Shown here: in pieces, positions 54,969 to 64,000 of the stretch
How the letters are laid out: each line of letters starts with the position of its first letter
How positions within the stretch are numbered: the first letter of the stretch is position 1
DNA from: JAIRNF01 sp031551125
Lineage (GTDB): Bacteria; Bacteroidota; Bacteroidia; Bacteroidales; UBA932
Direction of reading: 5' to 3'
Assembly: GCA_031551125.1 (NCBI GenBank)
Contig: JAVBOB010000020.1
Coordinates: 1-64,000, forward strand
DNA length: 64,000 nucleotides
Position numbers and translations under genes: made by a program
Notes under the pieces: generated by a model
The model's input: the letters and a program-made list of their open reading frames with translations, nothing else
Databases searched by the model: none
What the model was told of the DNA's origin: nothing

Positions 54969-55142
54969 CCACTGTTCTGATATGGCGCGCGTTTGTAACA
55001 CTCTCCGGTAAGGTTCGGAATAGCAACAGCCCCGAATGAGCTGTCGTTACATTTGCCATTACAATGCACTGGATTTTAATGATGCAAATAACGTAGATGT
55101 CCTACGGGCTATCGTTTCCTTATGTCTTTTTCAGCCTGCAGA

Positions 55143-55919
55143 CTACTTCCCATACTTCTCAACTCCGTATCCAAACAGGGCGAAGTCATACTTAACAGGG
55201 TCGTTGGCATCCAGCATACGTAGCTGCTCTGTCAGCTGTACTGCCATGTTCCAGTCGGCCTGTTTGCCATTAACCAAACCAAGCTCTGTGGATACACGGC
55301 ATACGTGTACATCAATAGGACAAATAAGCCGGCTTGCTTTCAGCTGTTTCCAAATACCGAAGTCAACGCTGTTGTTATCAATGCGTACCATCCAGCGTAG
55401 AAACATGTTGAGTCGTTTGCAAGCCGATTTACGGTCGGGGGAAGCAATGTGTTTTTGCGTTCGCTGTGGGTGCTCTAAGCTAAAGAAGTAGGTTCTAAAG
55501 TGATTTAACGCATCTTCTATCTGTCCGCTGAAGTTAGCTGGTACAAACGCGTCTTCGAGTGAATCATAGCTTTGGTAGTGGTGGTTGAGGAAGCGTATAA
55601 AGTAGTTCAAGTCTTCCGAGTTGAACGTGCGGTGTTTGAACGCGCTAAGCCGCTTTAAATCCTTACTTGTATGGTGTAGTATAAAATCGTATGGCGCATT
55701 ATCCACCAGCTGCATTAGCTCACTACACTTATTGATAATGGTTTTGCGCTGTCCCCATGCTAAAATAGCCGCAAAGAATGCGGCTATTTCAATGTCTTGC
55801 TTTTTGAAAAATCGGTGAGGAATAGAGATAGGGTCATTTTCAATAAAGCCCAGCTGGTTATACTTTTCAACCATCCGGTCTAAAAATGGCTTTAGCTCAA
55901 GTATCGTATCACGTATCAT
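55143..55919 (-). CDS. TIGR02757 / DUF2400 family protein
   Basis: A 258-residue protein with the family hallmarks: FIENDPISIPHRFFKKQDIE near the N-terminus, AAFFAAILAWGQRKTIINKC, RLNMFLRWMVR and the C-terminal PIDVHVCRVSTELGL. TIGR02757 proteins occur in Bacteroidota and some other phyla, resemble HhH-GPD-type folds in the C-terminal half, and have no proven function. Convergent with the KamA-like gene. The 78-nt spacer to rnfA holds no obvious terminator. Confidence 0.92.
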   Translation of the reverse strand: MIRDTILELKPFLDRMVEKYNQLGFIENDPISIPHRFFKKQDIEIAAFFAAILAWGQRKTIINKCSELMQLVDNAPYDFILHHTSKDLKRLSAFKHRTFNSEDLNYFIRFLNHHYQSYDSLEDAFVPANFSGQIEDALNHFRTYFFSLEHPQRTQKHIASPDRKSACKRLNMFLRWMVRIDNNSVDFGIWKQLKASRLICPIDVHVCRVSTELGLVNGKQADWNMAVQLTEQLRMLDANDPVKYDFALFGYGVEKYGK

Positions 55920-55998
55920 GTATCAAGCATCACGACATTCGGCTTATTTTTGGCCTCATGTCTTTACTATTCACCATTCACTATTTACTATTCACTAG

Positions 55999-56577
55999 CT
56001 AGAACTTCACCACCCCTGCAAACCCCATAAACGCCATGGCTAGGATACCGGCTGTAACAAGAGCAATGGGAACACCTTTAAGTGCAGCGGGTACTTTACC
56101 CAACTCCAGCTGTTCGCGGATTCCGGCAAACACTACCATTGCAAGGCCGAAACCGAGAGATATACCAACGGCGTAAACAATGGCTTGTCCTAGGTTTAAA
56201 TTCTTTTGTATGGTTAGTAATGCAACACCCAATACCGCACAGTTGGTGGTAATAAGCGGAAGAAATATTCCCAGTGCTTGGTATAGCGCAGGACTTACCT
56301 TTTTCAATATAATTTCTACCATTTGTACCAATGCCGCTACCACAAGAATAAAGCTGAGTGTTTGCATAAATACAATGTTTAGCGGAACCAGCAGGTAGTA
56401 GTATAGCAGGTAGGTAATAATGGTTGCGATAGTGATTACAAATAGCACCGCACCTGACATACCCGCAGCTGTGTCAACCTTATTGGATACGCCCAAGAAC
56501 GGGCATACGCCTAAAAACTGCGAAAGCAGAATGTTATTTACAAAAATGGTTGCTATGATAATTATAATGTATTCCAT
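55999..56577 (-). CDS. rnfA: Rnf complex subunit A
   Basis: A 192-residue six-TM protein of the RnfA/NqrE family, with FVNNILLSQFLGVCPFLGVS and the mirrored TM repeat ITTNCAVLGVALLTI. RnfA and RnfE form the membrane core that carries a [2Fe-2S] centre between two conserved cysteines (here in GVCPF and TNCAV). Last gene of rseC-rnfBCDGEA. Confidence 0.96.
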   Translation of the reverse strand: MEYIIIIIATIFVNNILLSQFLGVCPFLGVSNKVDTAAGMSGAVLFVITIATIITYLLYYYLLVPLNIVFMQTLSFILVVAALVQMVEIILKKVSPALYQALGIFLPLITTNCAVLGVALLTIQKNLNLGQAIVYAVGISLGFGLAMVVFAGIREQLELGKVPAALKGVPIALVTAGILAMAFMGFAGVVKF

Positions 56578-56618
56578 AGGTTTATTTGCTTAGTTGTTGA
56601 TTTGGTTATTTCCAATCG

Positions 56619-57212
56619 CTATGCTTTAGTTGTTTTCTTTTTCAGCTTGTTGAACAGCACCATTAGATAGCCGAGTACAAGGAAAGCGCCGGGAGCCAAA
56701 ATGAATATTAAGATACCGTCTCCTTCGGCCAGCTTAATGTTGAATGCAGCCTTGCTGCCCAGTACCTCTCTTACTAGTCCTATTGTTGTTAATGCAAGTG
56801 TAAAGCCCAACCCTATCCCAATACCATCAAGTAAGGCGGGGAATGGTTTGTTTTTAGAGGCAAAGGCTTCTGCACGTCCCAACACAATACAGTTTACCAC
56901 AATAAGCGGAATGAAAACGCCGAGACTTTTGTGTAAGTCGGGCAGGTAGGCCGACATGCTTAAGTCAACCACGGTTACAAAGGCCGCAATAATAACGATG
57001 TATGCAGGTATGCGTACCTTATCGGGAATTTGTGATGCAACCAACGATATAAGCAGGTTGGATAGCATAAGAACAAACATGGTGGCCAGCCCCATACCCA
57101 TACCGTTAATAGCCGATGTGGTAGTGGCCAGGGTAGGACACATACCCAGTATCAGCACAAAGGTGGGATTGTTTTTAAATATCCCGTCGGTTATAATTTT
57201 AAAGTTACTCAT
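56619..57212 (-). CDS. rnfE: Rnf complex subunit E
   Basis: A 197-residue six-TM protein of the NqrD/RnfE family (NNPTFVLILGMCPTLATTTS; PLIVVNCIVLGRAEAFASK). I start at ATG 57212, which overlaps the rnfG stop by 8 nt and has a perfect AGGAGG 6 nt upstream, rare in this window; the longer frame to 57257 lies entirely inside rnfG. The Cys pairs in GMCPT and VNCIV are the likely iron-sulfur ligands shared with RnfA. Confidence 0.95.
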   Translation of the reverse strand: MSNFKIITDGIFKNNPTFVLILGMCPTLATTTSAINGMGMGLATMFVLMLSNLLISLVASQIPDKVRIPAYIVIIAAFVTVVDLSMSAYLPDLHKSLGVFIPLIVVNCIVLGRAEAFASKNKPFPALLDGIGIGLGFTLALTTIGLVREVLGSKAAFNIKLAEGDGILIFILAPGAFLVLGYLMVLFNKLKKKTTKA

Positions 57213-57795
57213 GGGAAACCTCCTTTTGTTCTTGTTGTTTGTAAACGTTGTATGCACGGGTTACGGCATCACAAAATGCACGTGAACTTATAGTTGAAGC
57301 GGTAATTGCATCAACGTCGCCACCATCTTTTTTTACCATCAGCTTAAAGGTTTCGGGATTTTTTCCTTCAAACTGTAAGCTGAAGTTGCTTTTACTTTTA
57401 TCAATCTTATCGCCAAGACCGGGCGTTTCAGCATGTGATAAAACGGCCGTTTTATAGATGGTTCCGTCAGGAAGAAAACCAACCATTAGCGATATTCTTC
57501 CGCTAAACCCTTTCATGGTAAACGTTTCAACGGCTTCACCAACCAATTTACCATCTTTCTTGGCAGGGTAAACCAAAACGGTATCGCCTTCAACGGCAAT
57601 TTTCTTTACCTCGTTGTAGGGGTTATTGTCAAACGCAGGAACTACTTCGCGTATAGCGTTATTTACCTTTGTAACCTTTGCATTTTCTATGGGTTTTTTG
57701 GTTAGCAGGTAAACCATGCTGAGTATGGCTGATGCAACAAGTGTTATGACTGTTAGCACCAATATCATATTTTTTAATGTCGATTCTTTTGCCAT
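57205..57795 (-). CDS. rnfG: Rnf complex subunit G (FMN-binding)
   Basis: A 196-residue protein with one N-terminal TM anchor (VLTVITLVASAILSMVYLL) and a periplasmic FMN-binding domain. The FMN is expected on the Thr of VDAITASTISSRAF, the equivalent of the conserved SGATxT-type motif. HAETPGLGDKIDKSK is the other family signature. It starts 39 nt after rnfD. Confidence 0.95.
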   Translation of the reverse strand: MAKESTLKNMILVLTVITLVASAILSMVYLLTKKPIENAKVTKVNNAIREVVPAFDNNPYNEVKKIAVEGDTVLVYPAKKDGKLVGEAVETFTMKGFSGRISLMVGFLPDGTIYKTAVLSHAETPGLGDKIDKSKSNFSLQFEGKNPETFKLMVKKDGGDVDAITASTISSRAFCDAVTRAYNVYKQQEQKEVSHE

Positions 57796-57834
57796 GTTGA
57801 ACTATTCAATGTTGAGTTAAAGATTATTGGCGTG

Positions 57835-58845
57835 CTATACTTTCACGGGTTTAACCTTTACATAGCCGAAGCGTTTCGGTTTCATGTATCGGTTAATCAG
57901 CGGAACAAAAGCATTCATAAACAAAATGGCAAACGATATGCCTTCAGGATATCCGCCAAATGTTCGTATTATAATGGTTACAACAGCTATACCTATGGCG
58001 TAAAGTAGCATTCCCTTTTTGGTCATAGGAGATGTAGCATAATCGGTAGCCATAAAAACAGCCCCCAGCATAACCCCTCCTGTTAGTAGGTGGAACAACG
58101 GGTCGACAAATTTGCTCGAGTCGGCTAAGTACAGTATTCCCGAGAATACAAAGATGGTAGCAAAAATTGTTATCGGAATATGCCATGTGATTACCTTGCG
58201 AATAAGCATATATGCAAAGCCTATAAGCAGCGCAATGGTTGATATTTCACCGAGTGAGCCACCTATTTGCCCGAACAGCATTTCGAGATAGGAGAACGGA
58301 TGCTGTGCGGCAACTTCTTGTACCGATAATCCGCTGCGAAGACCCTCCTTCATAATAGCCAGCGGGGTTGCTCCGGTTGTTGCGTCGGTTATGGAGGTGG
58401 CAAACTTCATAGGTTGCGGCCACGAGGTCATTTGAACGGGGAAAGAAATAAAAAGAAAAACACGACCAACTAATGCCGGGTTAAAAGGATTGCAGCCCAA
58501 TCCTCCAAAAGACATTTTTCCTACTCCAATGGCAACAATGCTTCCCAATACTACAATAAGAGGAGAAATGTTGGATGGAAGGTTGAAGGCAAGAATAAGC
58601 CCCGTTACTACTGCCGACAGGTCGGTTATGCTTGGCTCCACCTTCATCAAATACTTTTGAATAAGCCACTCACAGGCAACACATGAAATAACTGCCGTAA
58701 GGGTTACAATGATAGAACCTACACCGAAAAAGTAAATGGAAACGGCCAAGGCGGGCATCAACGCAATAATAACATCTCGCATCAGGCTTTGGGTGTTGTG
58801 CTTGCCGTGTATATGTGGAGCAGGTGATATTCTCATGTTGCTCAT
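57835..58845 (-). CDS. rnfD: Rnf complex subunit D
   Basis: A 336-residue membrane protein of the NqrB/RnfD family with about nine or ten TM segments. The covalent FMN site is the Thr in TTGATPLAIMKEG. Other signatures are GGLGCNPFNPALVGRVFLFI and FMATDYATSPMTKKG. It works in the ion-translocating half of the Rnf complex. Confidence 0.96.
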   Translation of the reverse strand: MSNMRISPAPHIHGKHNTQSLMRDVIIALMPALAVSIYFFGVGSIIVTLTAVISCVACEWLIQKYLMKVEPSITDLSAVVTGLILAFNLPSNISPLIVVLGSIVAIGVGKMSFGGLGCNPFNPALVGRVFLFISFPVQMTSWPQPMKFATSITDATTGATPLAIMKEGLRSGLSVQEVAAQHPFSYLEMLFGQIGGSLGEISTIALLIGFAYMLIRKVITWHIPITIFATIFVFSGILYLADSSKFVDPLFHLLTGGVMLGAVFMATDYATSPMTKKGMLLYAIGIAVVTIIIRTFGGYPEGISFAILFMNAFVPLINRYMKPKRFGYVKVKPVKV

Positions 58846-58940
58846 GGGTATGTTCGGTTTTAATTTAGATTATGGGTATTGAGATGTGAGATATGCGATA
58901 GAAAAATCTCAGTACGCAAATCTCATATCGAATAGCTGTT

Positions 58941-60272
58941 TTATTTCCTTGTTCTCATAATTTTTAGCACCTCTGCCTTCCCAAGCCGTATATAGTCAAC
59001 CAGCGGTAGGCGAGCGGGGCAGGTGAATAAGCAGCACCCACACTCTATGCAGTTATGGGCATAGTTTGCCTCCAGCTCGTCATACATTTTGCGTTCGGCA
59101 AGGCGAATAAGCAAGTATGGTTCTAATCCCATAGGGCAGGCGGCTACACATTTAGAGCAACGTATGCAGTTAGATAGGTCGCCTCGATTTGAATCCTTAT
59201 CGGGCATAAATAGGATGGCCGATGTTCCTTTTAGCGTTGGAGCATCTAGGTTGGCAATGGGCTTACCCATCATAGGGCCGCCGCTTATTACTTTACCCGT
59301 TCCTTCGGGAATGCCGCCAACTGCGTTAACCAGCTCTGCAACAGATGTTCCTATACGTACAAGGTAATTCTTTTGGGTGTTGAGATTTTTCCCCGTAACG
59401 GTAATACTGCTTTCAACCAGCGGTTTATTCTTTTGCACCGCTTCGTAAACGGCATATACCGTCCCTACGTTGGTTACCACATATCCCGTATCAATAGGCA
59501 GGCCGTTAATGGGAACTTCTTTTCCTGTAATAGCTTTTATCAGCTGTTTCTCGCCACCCTGAGGGTATTTGGGTTTTAGCGAAACAATTTCAACCTGTGA
59601 GAGCCACTTGCTAAAGGTTTTCAGATGGTCGATAGCTTTCTGCTTGTTGGTTTCAATGCCAATGTATGCCTTTTCAACCTTTAATGCCCTACGGATTAGC
59701 TCAACGCCAATAAGTAGTTGCTCTCCGTATTCCATCATCACTCTGAAGTCGGATGTGAGGTAAGGTTCACATTCTGCCGCATTTACTATCAATGCTTCGG
59801 CCTTCTTACCGGGAGGGATGCTTAGCTTTACATGTGTGGGGAATGTTGCTCCGCCAAGCCCTACAATTCCCGCATCGGCTATGCGTTTAAGAATTTCTTC
59901 AGGTGTACTTTTTATATCTCCTGCAACATCTGCGCTACGGTCAATATCACTTTCCCACTCATCTCCTTCAACTTGTATGCAAATGGCTGTTTTCTTAAAG
60001 CCGAGATGGTCGGCCACCGGTTCAATAGCCGTTACTGTTCCCGATACCGATGAGTGCACATTAGCTGATACAAAACCTGATGCTTTAGCTATGAGTTGGC
60101 CAACTTTTACCTTATCGCCTTTGGCAACTACAGGTTCGGCGGGAGCACCAAGGTGTTGTGAGGTAAAAATACGCACTGCTGCCTGAGGTGGAAATACTTC
60201 AAGAGCGCTTTGTGCCGATATTTTGTTTTCCGGTGGATGAATCCCGCCGCGTTTAAAAGTTCTAATCATCAC
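58941..60272 (-). CDS. rnfC: Rnf complex subunit C
   Basis: A 443-residue peripheral subunit that accepts electrons from NADH. It has an N-terminal RnfC/Nqo1-like region starting TFKRGGIHPPENK, a NADH/FMN-type domain with GLGGATFPTHVKLSIPPGK, and two [4Fe-4S] clusters bound by CIRCSKCVAACP and CIECGCCLFTCP near the C-terminus. The gap to rnfD is 95 nt, the largest in the operon. Confidence 0.96.
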   Translation of the reverse strand: MMIRTFKRGGIHPPENKISAQSALEVFPPQAAVRIFTSQHLGAPAEPVVAKGDKVKVGQLIAKASGFVSANVHSSVSGTVTAIEPVADHLGFKKTAICIQVEGDEWESDIDRSADVAGDIKSTPEEILKRIADAGIVGLGGATFPTHVKLSIPPGKKAEALIVNAAECEPYLTSDFRVMMEYGEQLLIGVELIRRALKVEKAYIGIETNKQKAIDHLKTFSKWLSQVEIVSLKPKYPQGGEKQLIKAITGKEVPINGLPIDTGYVVTNVGTVYAVYEAVQKNKPLVESSITVTGKNLNTQKNYLVRIGTSVAELVNAVGGIPEGTGKVISGGPMMGKPIANLDAPTLKGTSAILFMPDKDSNRGDLSNCIRCSKCVAACPMGLEPYLLIRLAERKMYDELEANYAHNCIECGCCLFTCPARLPLVDYIRLGKAEVLKIMRTRK

Positions 60273-60302
60273 GCTATATTGATTAATGAACGGTTTCTGG
60301 GT

Positions 60303-61163
60303 TTATGCTGTTGTTTCGGGTTCGGCTGTTTCCGCCTTCTTTGGCGGGAAGTTCAGCTCGAGTATGGCATTTGTGGGGCACACGCTTACGCATTTGCGAC
60401 ACAGCTTACACTTGTTGAAATCAATGTAAGCCAATGAGTTTTCTAACGTTATTGCTTCAAACGGACAAATCTTCTTACATGCGCCGCAGCCTATACATGC
60501 TACCGAGCAGGCCTTGCGGGCAACAGCACCTTTATCTTTATTGATACATGATACGAATATTCTACGGCTTTTCGGTCCCTTTTTCCTCATTTCTATAATA
60601 ACCTTCGGACAGGCTTTTACACAAGCCCCGCAGGCGGTACATTTTTCCTCATCAACTTCAGGCAGCTGCGTTTCGGAGTTCATGTGTATGGCGTCGAAGT
60701 TACAAACAAGCGTACAATCGCCACGTCCCAGGCAGCCGAATGAACAGGCAGTTTCTCCTGCATATACTGATGCTATTACAGCACAAGATGGTGCTCCATC
60801 GAACGTATTTATGCGCGGACGACATTTTGGCGAACCCGAGCAACGAACTACGGCAACCATCGGTTCTTTTTCTACGGCCGTTCTGCCCAAAGCCGATGCT
60901 ACCTTTGTCATACACTCGTTGCCTCCTACCGGACAGAACAGATTGTCAAACGATTCCGATTTTACGATTGCTTCAGCCAGTGAACGACATCCGGCAAATC
61001 CGCAACCGCCGCAGTTAGCACCGGGAAGTATTTTTTCCACAACATCAATGCGAGGGTCTTCGTAAACTTTGAATTTCTGGGCAACGGCGTAAAGTATTGC
61101 GGCGAGTAAAAGGGCTAGCACGCTGAGTGCCAAAACGGTGTATAGAATAGTTGAATAATCCAT
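60303..61163 (-). CDS. rnfB: Rnf complex subunit B
   Basis: A 286-residue protein with one N-terminal TM helix, a CxxCx4C...C iron-sulfur motif (CGGCGFAGC, then CPVGG), and ferredoxin-like cluster motifs CTACGACVKACP, CIGCGACKKICP and CKLCRKCVSVCP plus CSFGCLGRGDC. RnfB exchanges electrons with ferredoxin. Its start shares one base with the rseC stop (TAATG), so the two are translationally coupled. The tail is acidic and Pro/Glu-rich. Confidence 0.96.
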   Translation of the reverse strand: MDYSTILYTVLALSVLALLLAAILYAVAQKFKVYEDPRIDVVEKILPGANCGGCGFAGCRSLAEAIVKSESFDNLFCPVGGNECMTKVASALGRTAVEKEPMVAVVRCSGSPKCRPRINTFDGAPSCAVIASVYAGETACSFGCLGRGDCTLVCNFDAIHMNSETQLPEVDEEKCTACGACVKACPKVIIEMRKKGPKSRRIFVSCINKDKGAVARKACSVACIGCGACKKICPFEAITLENSLAYIDFNKCKLCRKCVSVCPTNAILELNFPPKKAETAEPETTA

Positions 61164-61591
61164 TATTGGTGTTTTTCTATATGGAAGACAAAGTTTTGGG
61201 ATAGCTTGTTTCTAAACAAGTGCAAAATGAAAAAATATGGTGCAAGCGATACCAGTCCGAGTAATCCGGCAATTGGCTCATCAATTTTTAAAAGTAGGTG
61301 TAAGGTGAAAAATACAAGAATAACTAAAAGTAGCGGAATAAGAAATGCTAGCATAACCGCCTGAAAACCCATTGACCGTTGTATGGATACAACAACCTCA
61401 TCGTTAACCGATATGTTTTCGCCATGGTTAGCTATGCTAAGCAAGCGTTCTTTTGCATCAAGGCTGGTGCAATAGCTTTTTGCATGGCATGCGCTACAGG
61501 CAGAAGCACTCTCAATACTTACCATGATGTGCTTGCTGTCTATTCCTACCACCTTTCCGATATGTGTAATAGCATCTTTCCTACTAACCAT
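61163..61591 (-). CDS. RseC/SoxR-reducing-system family protein
   Basis: A 142-residue protein with a Cys-rich N-terminal segment (ACSACHAKSYC) and two adjacent TM segments (about 78-100 and 105-125). This is the RseC/RsxC-associated family that leads rnf operons in Bacteroidota. It is the first gene of the operon, with the -7 box TACCTTTG 28 nt upstream. Confidence 0.93.
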   Translation of the reverse strand: MVSRKDAITHIGKVVGIDSKHIMVSIESASACSACHAKSYCTSLDAKERLLSIANHGENISVNDEVVVSIQRSMGFQAVMLAFLIPLLLVILVFFTLHLLLKIDEPIAGLLGLVSLAPYFFILHLFRNKLSQNFVFHIEKHQ

Positions 61592-61619
61592 ACCAAAAAC
61601 GAAATTTGAGTTAGGGAAG

Positions 61620-61627
61620 CAAAGGTA
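61620..61627 (-). promoter_or_regulatory. -7 promoter box TACCTTTG of the rnf operon
   Basis: TAnnTTTG on the minus strand, 28 nt before the first gene of the operon. Confidence 0.65.
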
Positions 61628-61813
61628 AAAATATTCAACGTATGTTATTCGGCAGGTAGAACAAACTTATTCTTTAGAATGATTCTAAATAGCAGGGTTG
61701 GAATTGAAAGTAAGAAAGGATTTTACGATTTACTACTTTTCCTATTTATTAATATCAATCTGTTGGAATATGATGGTATAAAATTTCAAATTGAAACTAT
61801 TGCTAGCCAATTG

Positions 61814-62437
61814 TCATTTATGGTCTTTAAGAATTTTCTCTATAAATTTTGCAAGAATATCAATGCCTATATCGTTATGTCCACCTTGAGGAATAATAAT
61901 ATCAGCATAACGTTTGGTAGGTTCTATAAATTGCAGGTGCATGGGTTTCACCGTTTTATCATAACGTTCCAGCACTTTATCAATCGAACGACCACGCTCA
62001 ATAATATCTCGACATATAACTCGGCCTAATCGGTCATCGGCATCGGCATCCACAAATACCTTTATATCCATTAGCTTACGTAGTTCGGGGTAGCAGAAAA
62101 TAAGAATACCTTCGATAATAATAATAGGCTTCGGGGCTATATGGATTGTTTCCGTTGAACGAGTACAGGTGAGATAGGAATAAATAGGTTGCTCAATGGG
62201 CTTTCCTTCTTTGAGTGCTTTAATCTGCTTTACCAGCAAGCAAGTATCAATAGAGTCGGGGTGGTCAAAGTTGAGCTCCAACCGTTCTTCCAGCGGGAGG
62301 TGGCCGGAGTCTTTGTAGTATGAATCCTGAGGAATGACTACTACTTCACCTGCCGGAAGCATGTCAATAATCTTTTTTACTACGGTTGTTTTCCCCGAAC
62401 CTGTACCGCCTGCAATACCTATAACCAGCATACTCAC
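61814..62437 (-). CDS. udk: Uridine kinase
   Basis: A 207-residue P-loop kinase of pyrimidine salvage that phosphorylates uridine and cytidine. Walker A is GIAGGTGSGKTTVVKK at residues 7-22. PQDSYYKD and NFDHPDSIDTCLL form the nucleoside-binding region, followed by IIIEGILIF and RDIIERGRSIDKVLERY. Own promoter at 62457-62464. The 222-nt spacer to rseC has no gene. Confidence 0.96.
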   Translation of the reverse strand: MSMLVIGIAGGTGSGKTTVVKKIIDMLPAGEVVVIPQDSYYKDSGHLPLEERLELNFDHPDSIDTCLLVKQIKALKEGKPIEQPIYSYLTCTRSTETIHIAPKPIIIIEGILIFCYPELRKLMDIKVFVDADADDRLGRVICRDIIERGRSIDKVLERYDKTVKPMHLQFIEPTKRYADIIIPQGGHNDIGIDILAKFIEKILKDHK

Positions 62438-62456
62438 TACGTTTAGTAAATTTGAG

Positions 62457-62464
62457 CAAAGGTA
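62457..62464 (-). promoter_or_regulatory. -7 promoter box TACCTTTG of udk
   Basis: TAnnTTTG on the minus strand, 20 nt before the udk start. Confidence 0.6.
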
Positions 62465-62602
62465 AAAATAATATGAAACGGAGAAAATTTAACCGTAAAA
62501 TGTTCGTTAATGCGAAGTGATTTTTGCATTGGGGGTTAGGTCAAAAAATAAAGATGTACTACCTTGCAGCCCAAATCTATGAATTTACTAAATCACCAAA
62601 CA

Positions 62603-63529
62603 ATGAATCCCCAAAGGTTATTATTATTATTCATTTTCATGCTTGTGCAGGTAAACGCCTTGTATGCAAAAGGCGAAGCGGAAGTGGCTGTAAAAGATAC
62701 ATTACAGGCTAACGTAAGTGATACTGTGAAGAAAAAAAGTAATTGGAAGTGCACGGGAGTAACGTCGCTTAACATGACTCAGTCGTCTTACTCAAACTGG
62801 GCTGCGGGAGGAGAAAACTCTATTGCAGGTGTAGCTGCGGCTGCTTTTGAGCTAAAGCATGCAGCGGGAAAGCTCTCATGGGATAATGCGCTGGCGGCTG
62901 CCTACGGTACTTCATTTCAGGAGTCGGACAGGCGCAAGCTGGACGACCGTTTTGAGTTTGCGACTAAACTGGGGTATAAAGCCTCAAAGTATTGGAGCTA
63001 TACGGCACTTTTACAAATGAAGACACAGTTTGATAAGGGCTATACGAAGTATCCTATACAGAATAAGAGCCAGTACATATCAAACTTTTTTGCTCCGTGC
63101 TATGTTACGGCTTCCATAGGTATGGACTACAAACCGCGTCCTAATCTATCTGTATATATCTCTCCGGTATCGGTAAGAAATACAATTGTTAGCGATGACT
63201 CGCTTTCTCACGCGGGTGCTTTCGGTGTTAAGCCCGACAGGTGGATAAGGTCGGAATATGGTGCATTTGTGAAGGTTACCTATGAAAAGAAAATTGCGGA
63301 AAAATCAATGCTTAAATCTAAGCTGGAGCTATTTTCCAACTTGGAGTATAACCCTCAAAATGTAGATGTAAACTTAGAAGTTAGCGTTGATTTCAAAGTT
63401 ACCAAATGGCTTACAACCAGCTTTTATGCGCAGATGGTGTATGATGATGATATACACGTATCGCCGGATAAGGGCCCCTCGTTACAGGTGAAAGAGGTAA
63501 TGGGAATGGGATTGTCCTACGTTTTTTAA
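62603..63529 (+). CDS. DUF3078 family protein
   Basis: A 308-residue exported protein. I chose ATG 62603 because it directly starts a typical signal peptide (PQRLLLLFIFMLVQVNALYA); ATG 62579 gives eight more residues. The mature part has the DUF3078 opening SLNMTQSSYSNWAAGGENS and alternating beta strands ending in LSYVF with a terminal Phe, so it is probably an outer-membrane beta barrel. The family is specific to Bacteroidota and of unknown function. manA starts 21 nt downstream. Confidence 0.88.
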   Translation: MNPQRLLLLFIFMLVQVNALYAKGEAEVAVKDTLQANVSDTVKKKSNWKCTGVTSLNMTQSSYSNWAAGGENSIAGVAAAAFELKHAAGKLSWDNALAAAYGTSFQESDRRKLDDRFEFATKLGYKASKYWSYTALLQMKTQFDKGYTKYPIQNKSQYISNFFAPCYVTASIGMDYKPRPNLSVYISPVSVRNTIVSDDSLSHAGAFGVKPDRWIRSEYGAFVKVTYEKKIAEKSMLKSKLELFSNLEYNPQNVDVNLEVSVDFKVTKWLTTSFYAQMVYDDDIHVSPDKGPSLQVKEVMGMGLSYVF

Positions 63530-63550
63530 TGCTATAAACAGCTTATTGAA

Positions 63551-64000
63551 ATGGACTTATATCCAATAAAGTTTAAGCCTATACTTAAAGAGCGAGTTTG
63601 GGGCGGAGAGCGACTCTCCGGCTTTAAATCACTGAAAAAAAGTGCGAATAAAATAGGAGAGAGCTGGGAAATATCCTCGGTGCGGGGTAACCTGTCTGTT
63701 GCTGCCAACGGCTTTTTAAAGGGAAATACCATTGATGAGCTGATAGAGGTTTACATGGGCGATTTGGTAGGAGAAAAGGTGTATGATAAATTCGGCTTAG
63801 AGTTTCCGTTGTTGCTAAAGTTTATTGATTCTGCCGAAGAACTTTCCATACAAGTGCACCCTGACGATGAGCTGGCGTTGAAGCGTCATAGAGCATACGG
63901 TAAAACCGAAATGTGGTATATTGTTGATGCCGACAAAGATGCTAGAATATATGTGGGCTTTAAGGAAGATGTAAATTCTGACAAGTTCCTATCGGCGGTA
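63551..64000 (+). CDS. manA: Class I mannose-6-phosphate isomerase, 3' end outside window
   Basis: The first 150 codons are in the window. KPILKERVWGGERL at the N-terminus and the zinc-binding QVHPDDELALKRH (Gln and His ligands), followed by GKTEMWYIVDAD with its Glu, identify a type I phosphomannose isomerase of the short Bacteroidota/Firmicutes class (about 320 residues). It interconverts fructose-6-phosphate and mannose-6-phosphate. It is probably co-transcribed with the DUF3078 gene. Confidence 0.93.
   Translation, partial: MDLYPIKFKPILKERVWGGERLSGFKSLKKSANKIGESWEISSVRGNLSVAANGFLKGNTIDELIEVYMGDLVGEKVYDKFGLEFPLLLKFIDSAEELSIQVHPDDELALKRHRAYGKTEMWYIVDADKDARIYVGFKEDVNSDKFLSAV

Overview
The window comes from the chromosome of a Bacteroidota, most likely a Bacteroidales member. 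Evidence seen directly: a SusC/SusD pair, DUF4290 and DUF3078 proteins, a TIGR02757 protein, a complete Rnf operon headed by rseC, and many start codons preceded by the Bacteroidota -7 box TAnnTTTG (usually TACCTTTG, TACTTTTG or TATCTTTG) instead of a strong Shine-Dalgarno. No rRNA, tRNA, CRISPR array or prophage was recognised.

Layout. 1-7374 (minus): the first 2458 codons of a giant secreted SpvB/FG-GAP/YD-repeat (Rhs/Tc-toxin-like) protein; its C-terminal tip lies beyond the left edge. 7491-10320: accessory scar with a decayed IS982 element, a nonsense-riddled small gene, a YjbR-DUF2200-YjbR trio and the tail of another lost gene. 10386-12308 (minus): RNA-remodelling cluster (DEAD-box helicase, cold-shock protein, RRM protein) behind a leader of about 390 nt. 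12829-18437: GyrI-like protein, a 1252-aa GLUG/Calx-beta surface protein and a degenerate-Nudix regulator. 18598-24404: AraC regulator and a TolC-HlyD-ABC permease-ABC permease efflux operon with no ATPase gene. 24636-32323: valS, rarD, an exported C1B peptidase, queE and an exported 5'-nucleotidase. 32604-32970: a promoter-to-terminator unit with extensive nested pairing and no credible protein, a candidate noncoding RNA. 33110-37734: SusC/SusD. 37827-43321: DUF4290, hisS, a lipoprotein, UvrD/PcrA. 43865-49130: RND pump, CPBP protein and TolC, without an adjacent membrane fusion protein. 49616-55919: YitT, glutaminase, BFD-like ferredoxin, alpha/beta-hydrolase-like protein, KamA-like radical SAM enzyme, TIGR02757 protein. 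55999-61591 (minus): rseC-rnfBCDGEA. 61814-64000: udk, DUF3078 protein and the 5' part of manA.

How it fits together. Most of the window is housekeeping (aminoacyl-tRNA synthetases, DNA helicase, Rnf ion pump, nucleotide and sugar-phosphate enzymes). Interspersed are envelope functions: two TolC-dependent exporters, a nutrient-uptake SusCD pair and two very large exported proteins. Intergenic spaces hold several hairpin repeat families, including a two-copy module in which conserved flanks enclose a different long hairpin at each site.

The most interesting items are the giant SpvB/YD-repeat protein, the structured RNA candidate at 32618-32970, and the modular hairpin repeats at 43456 and 49149. 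No unmistakable new multi-gene system was found.
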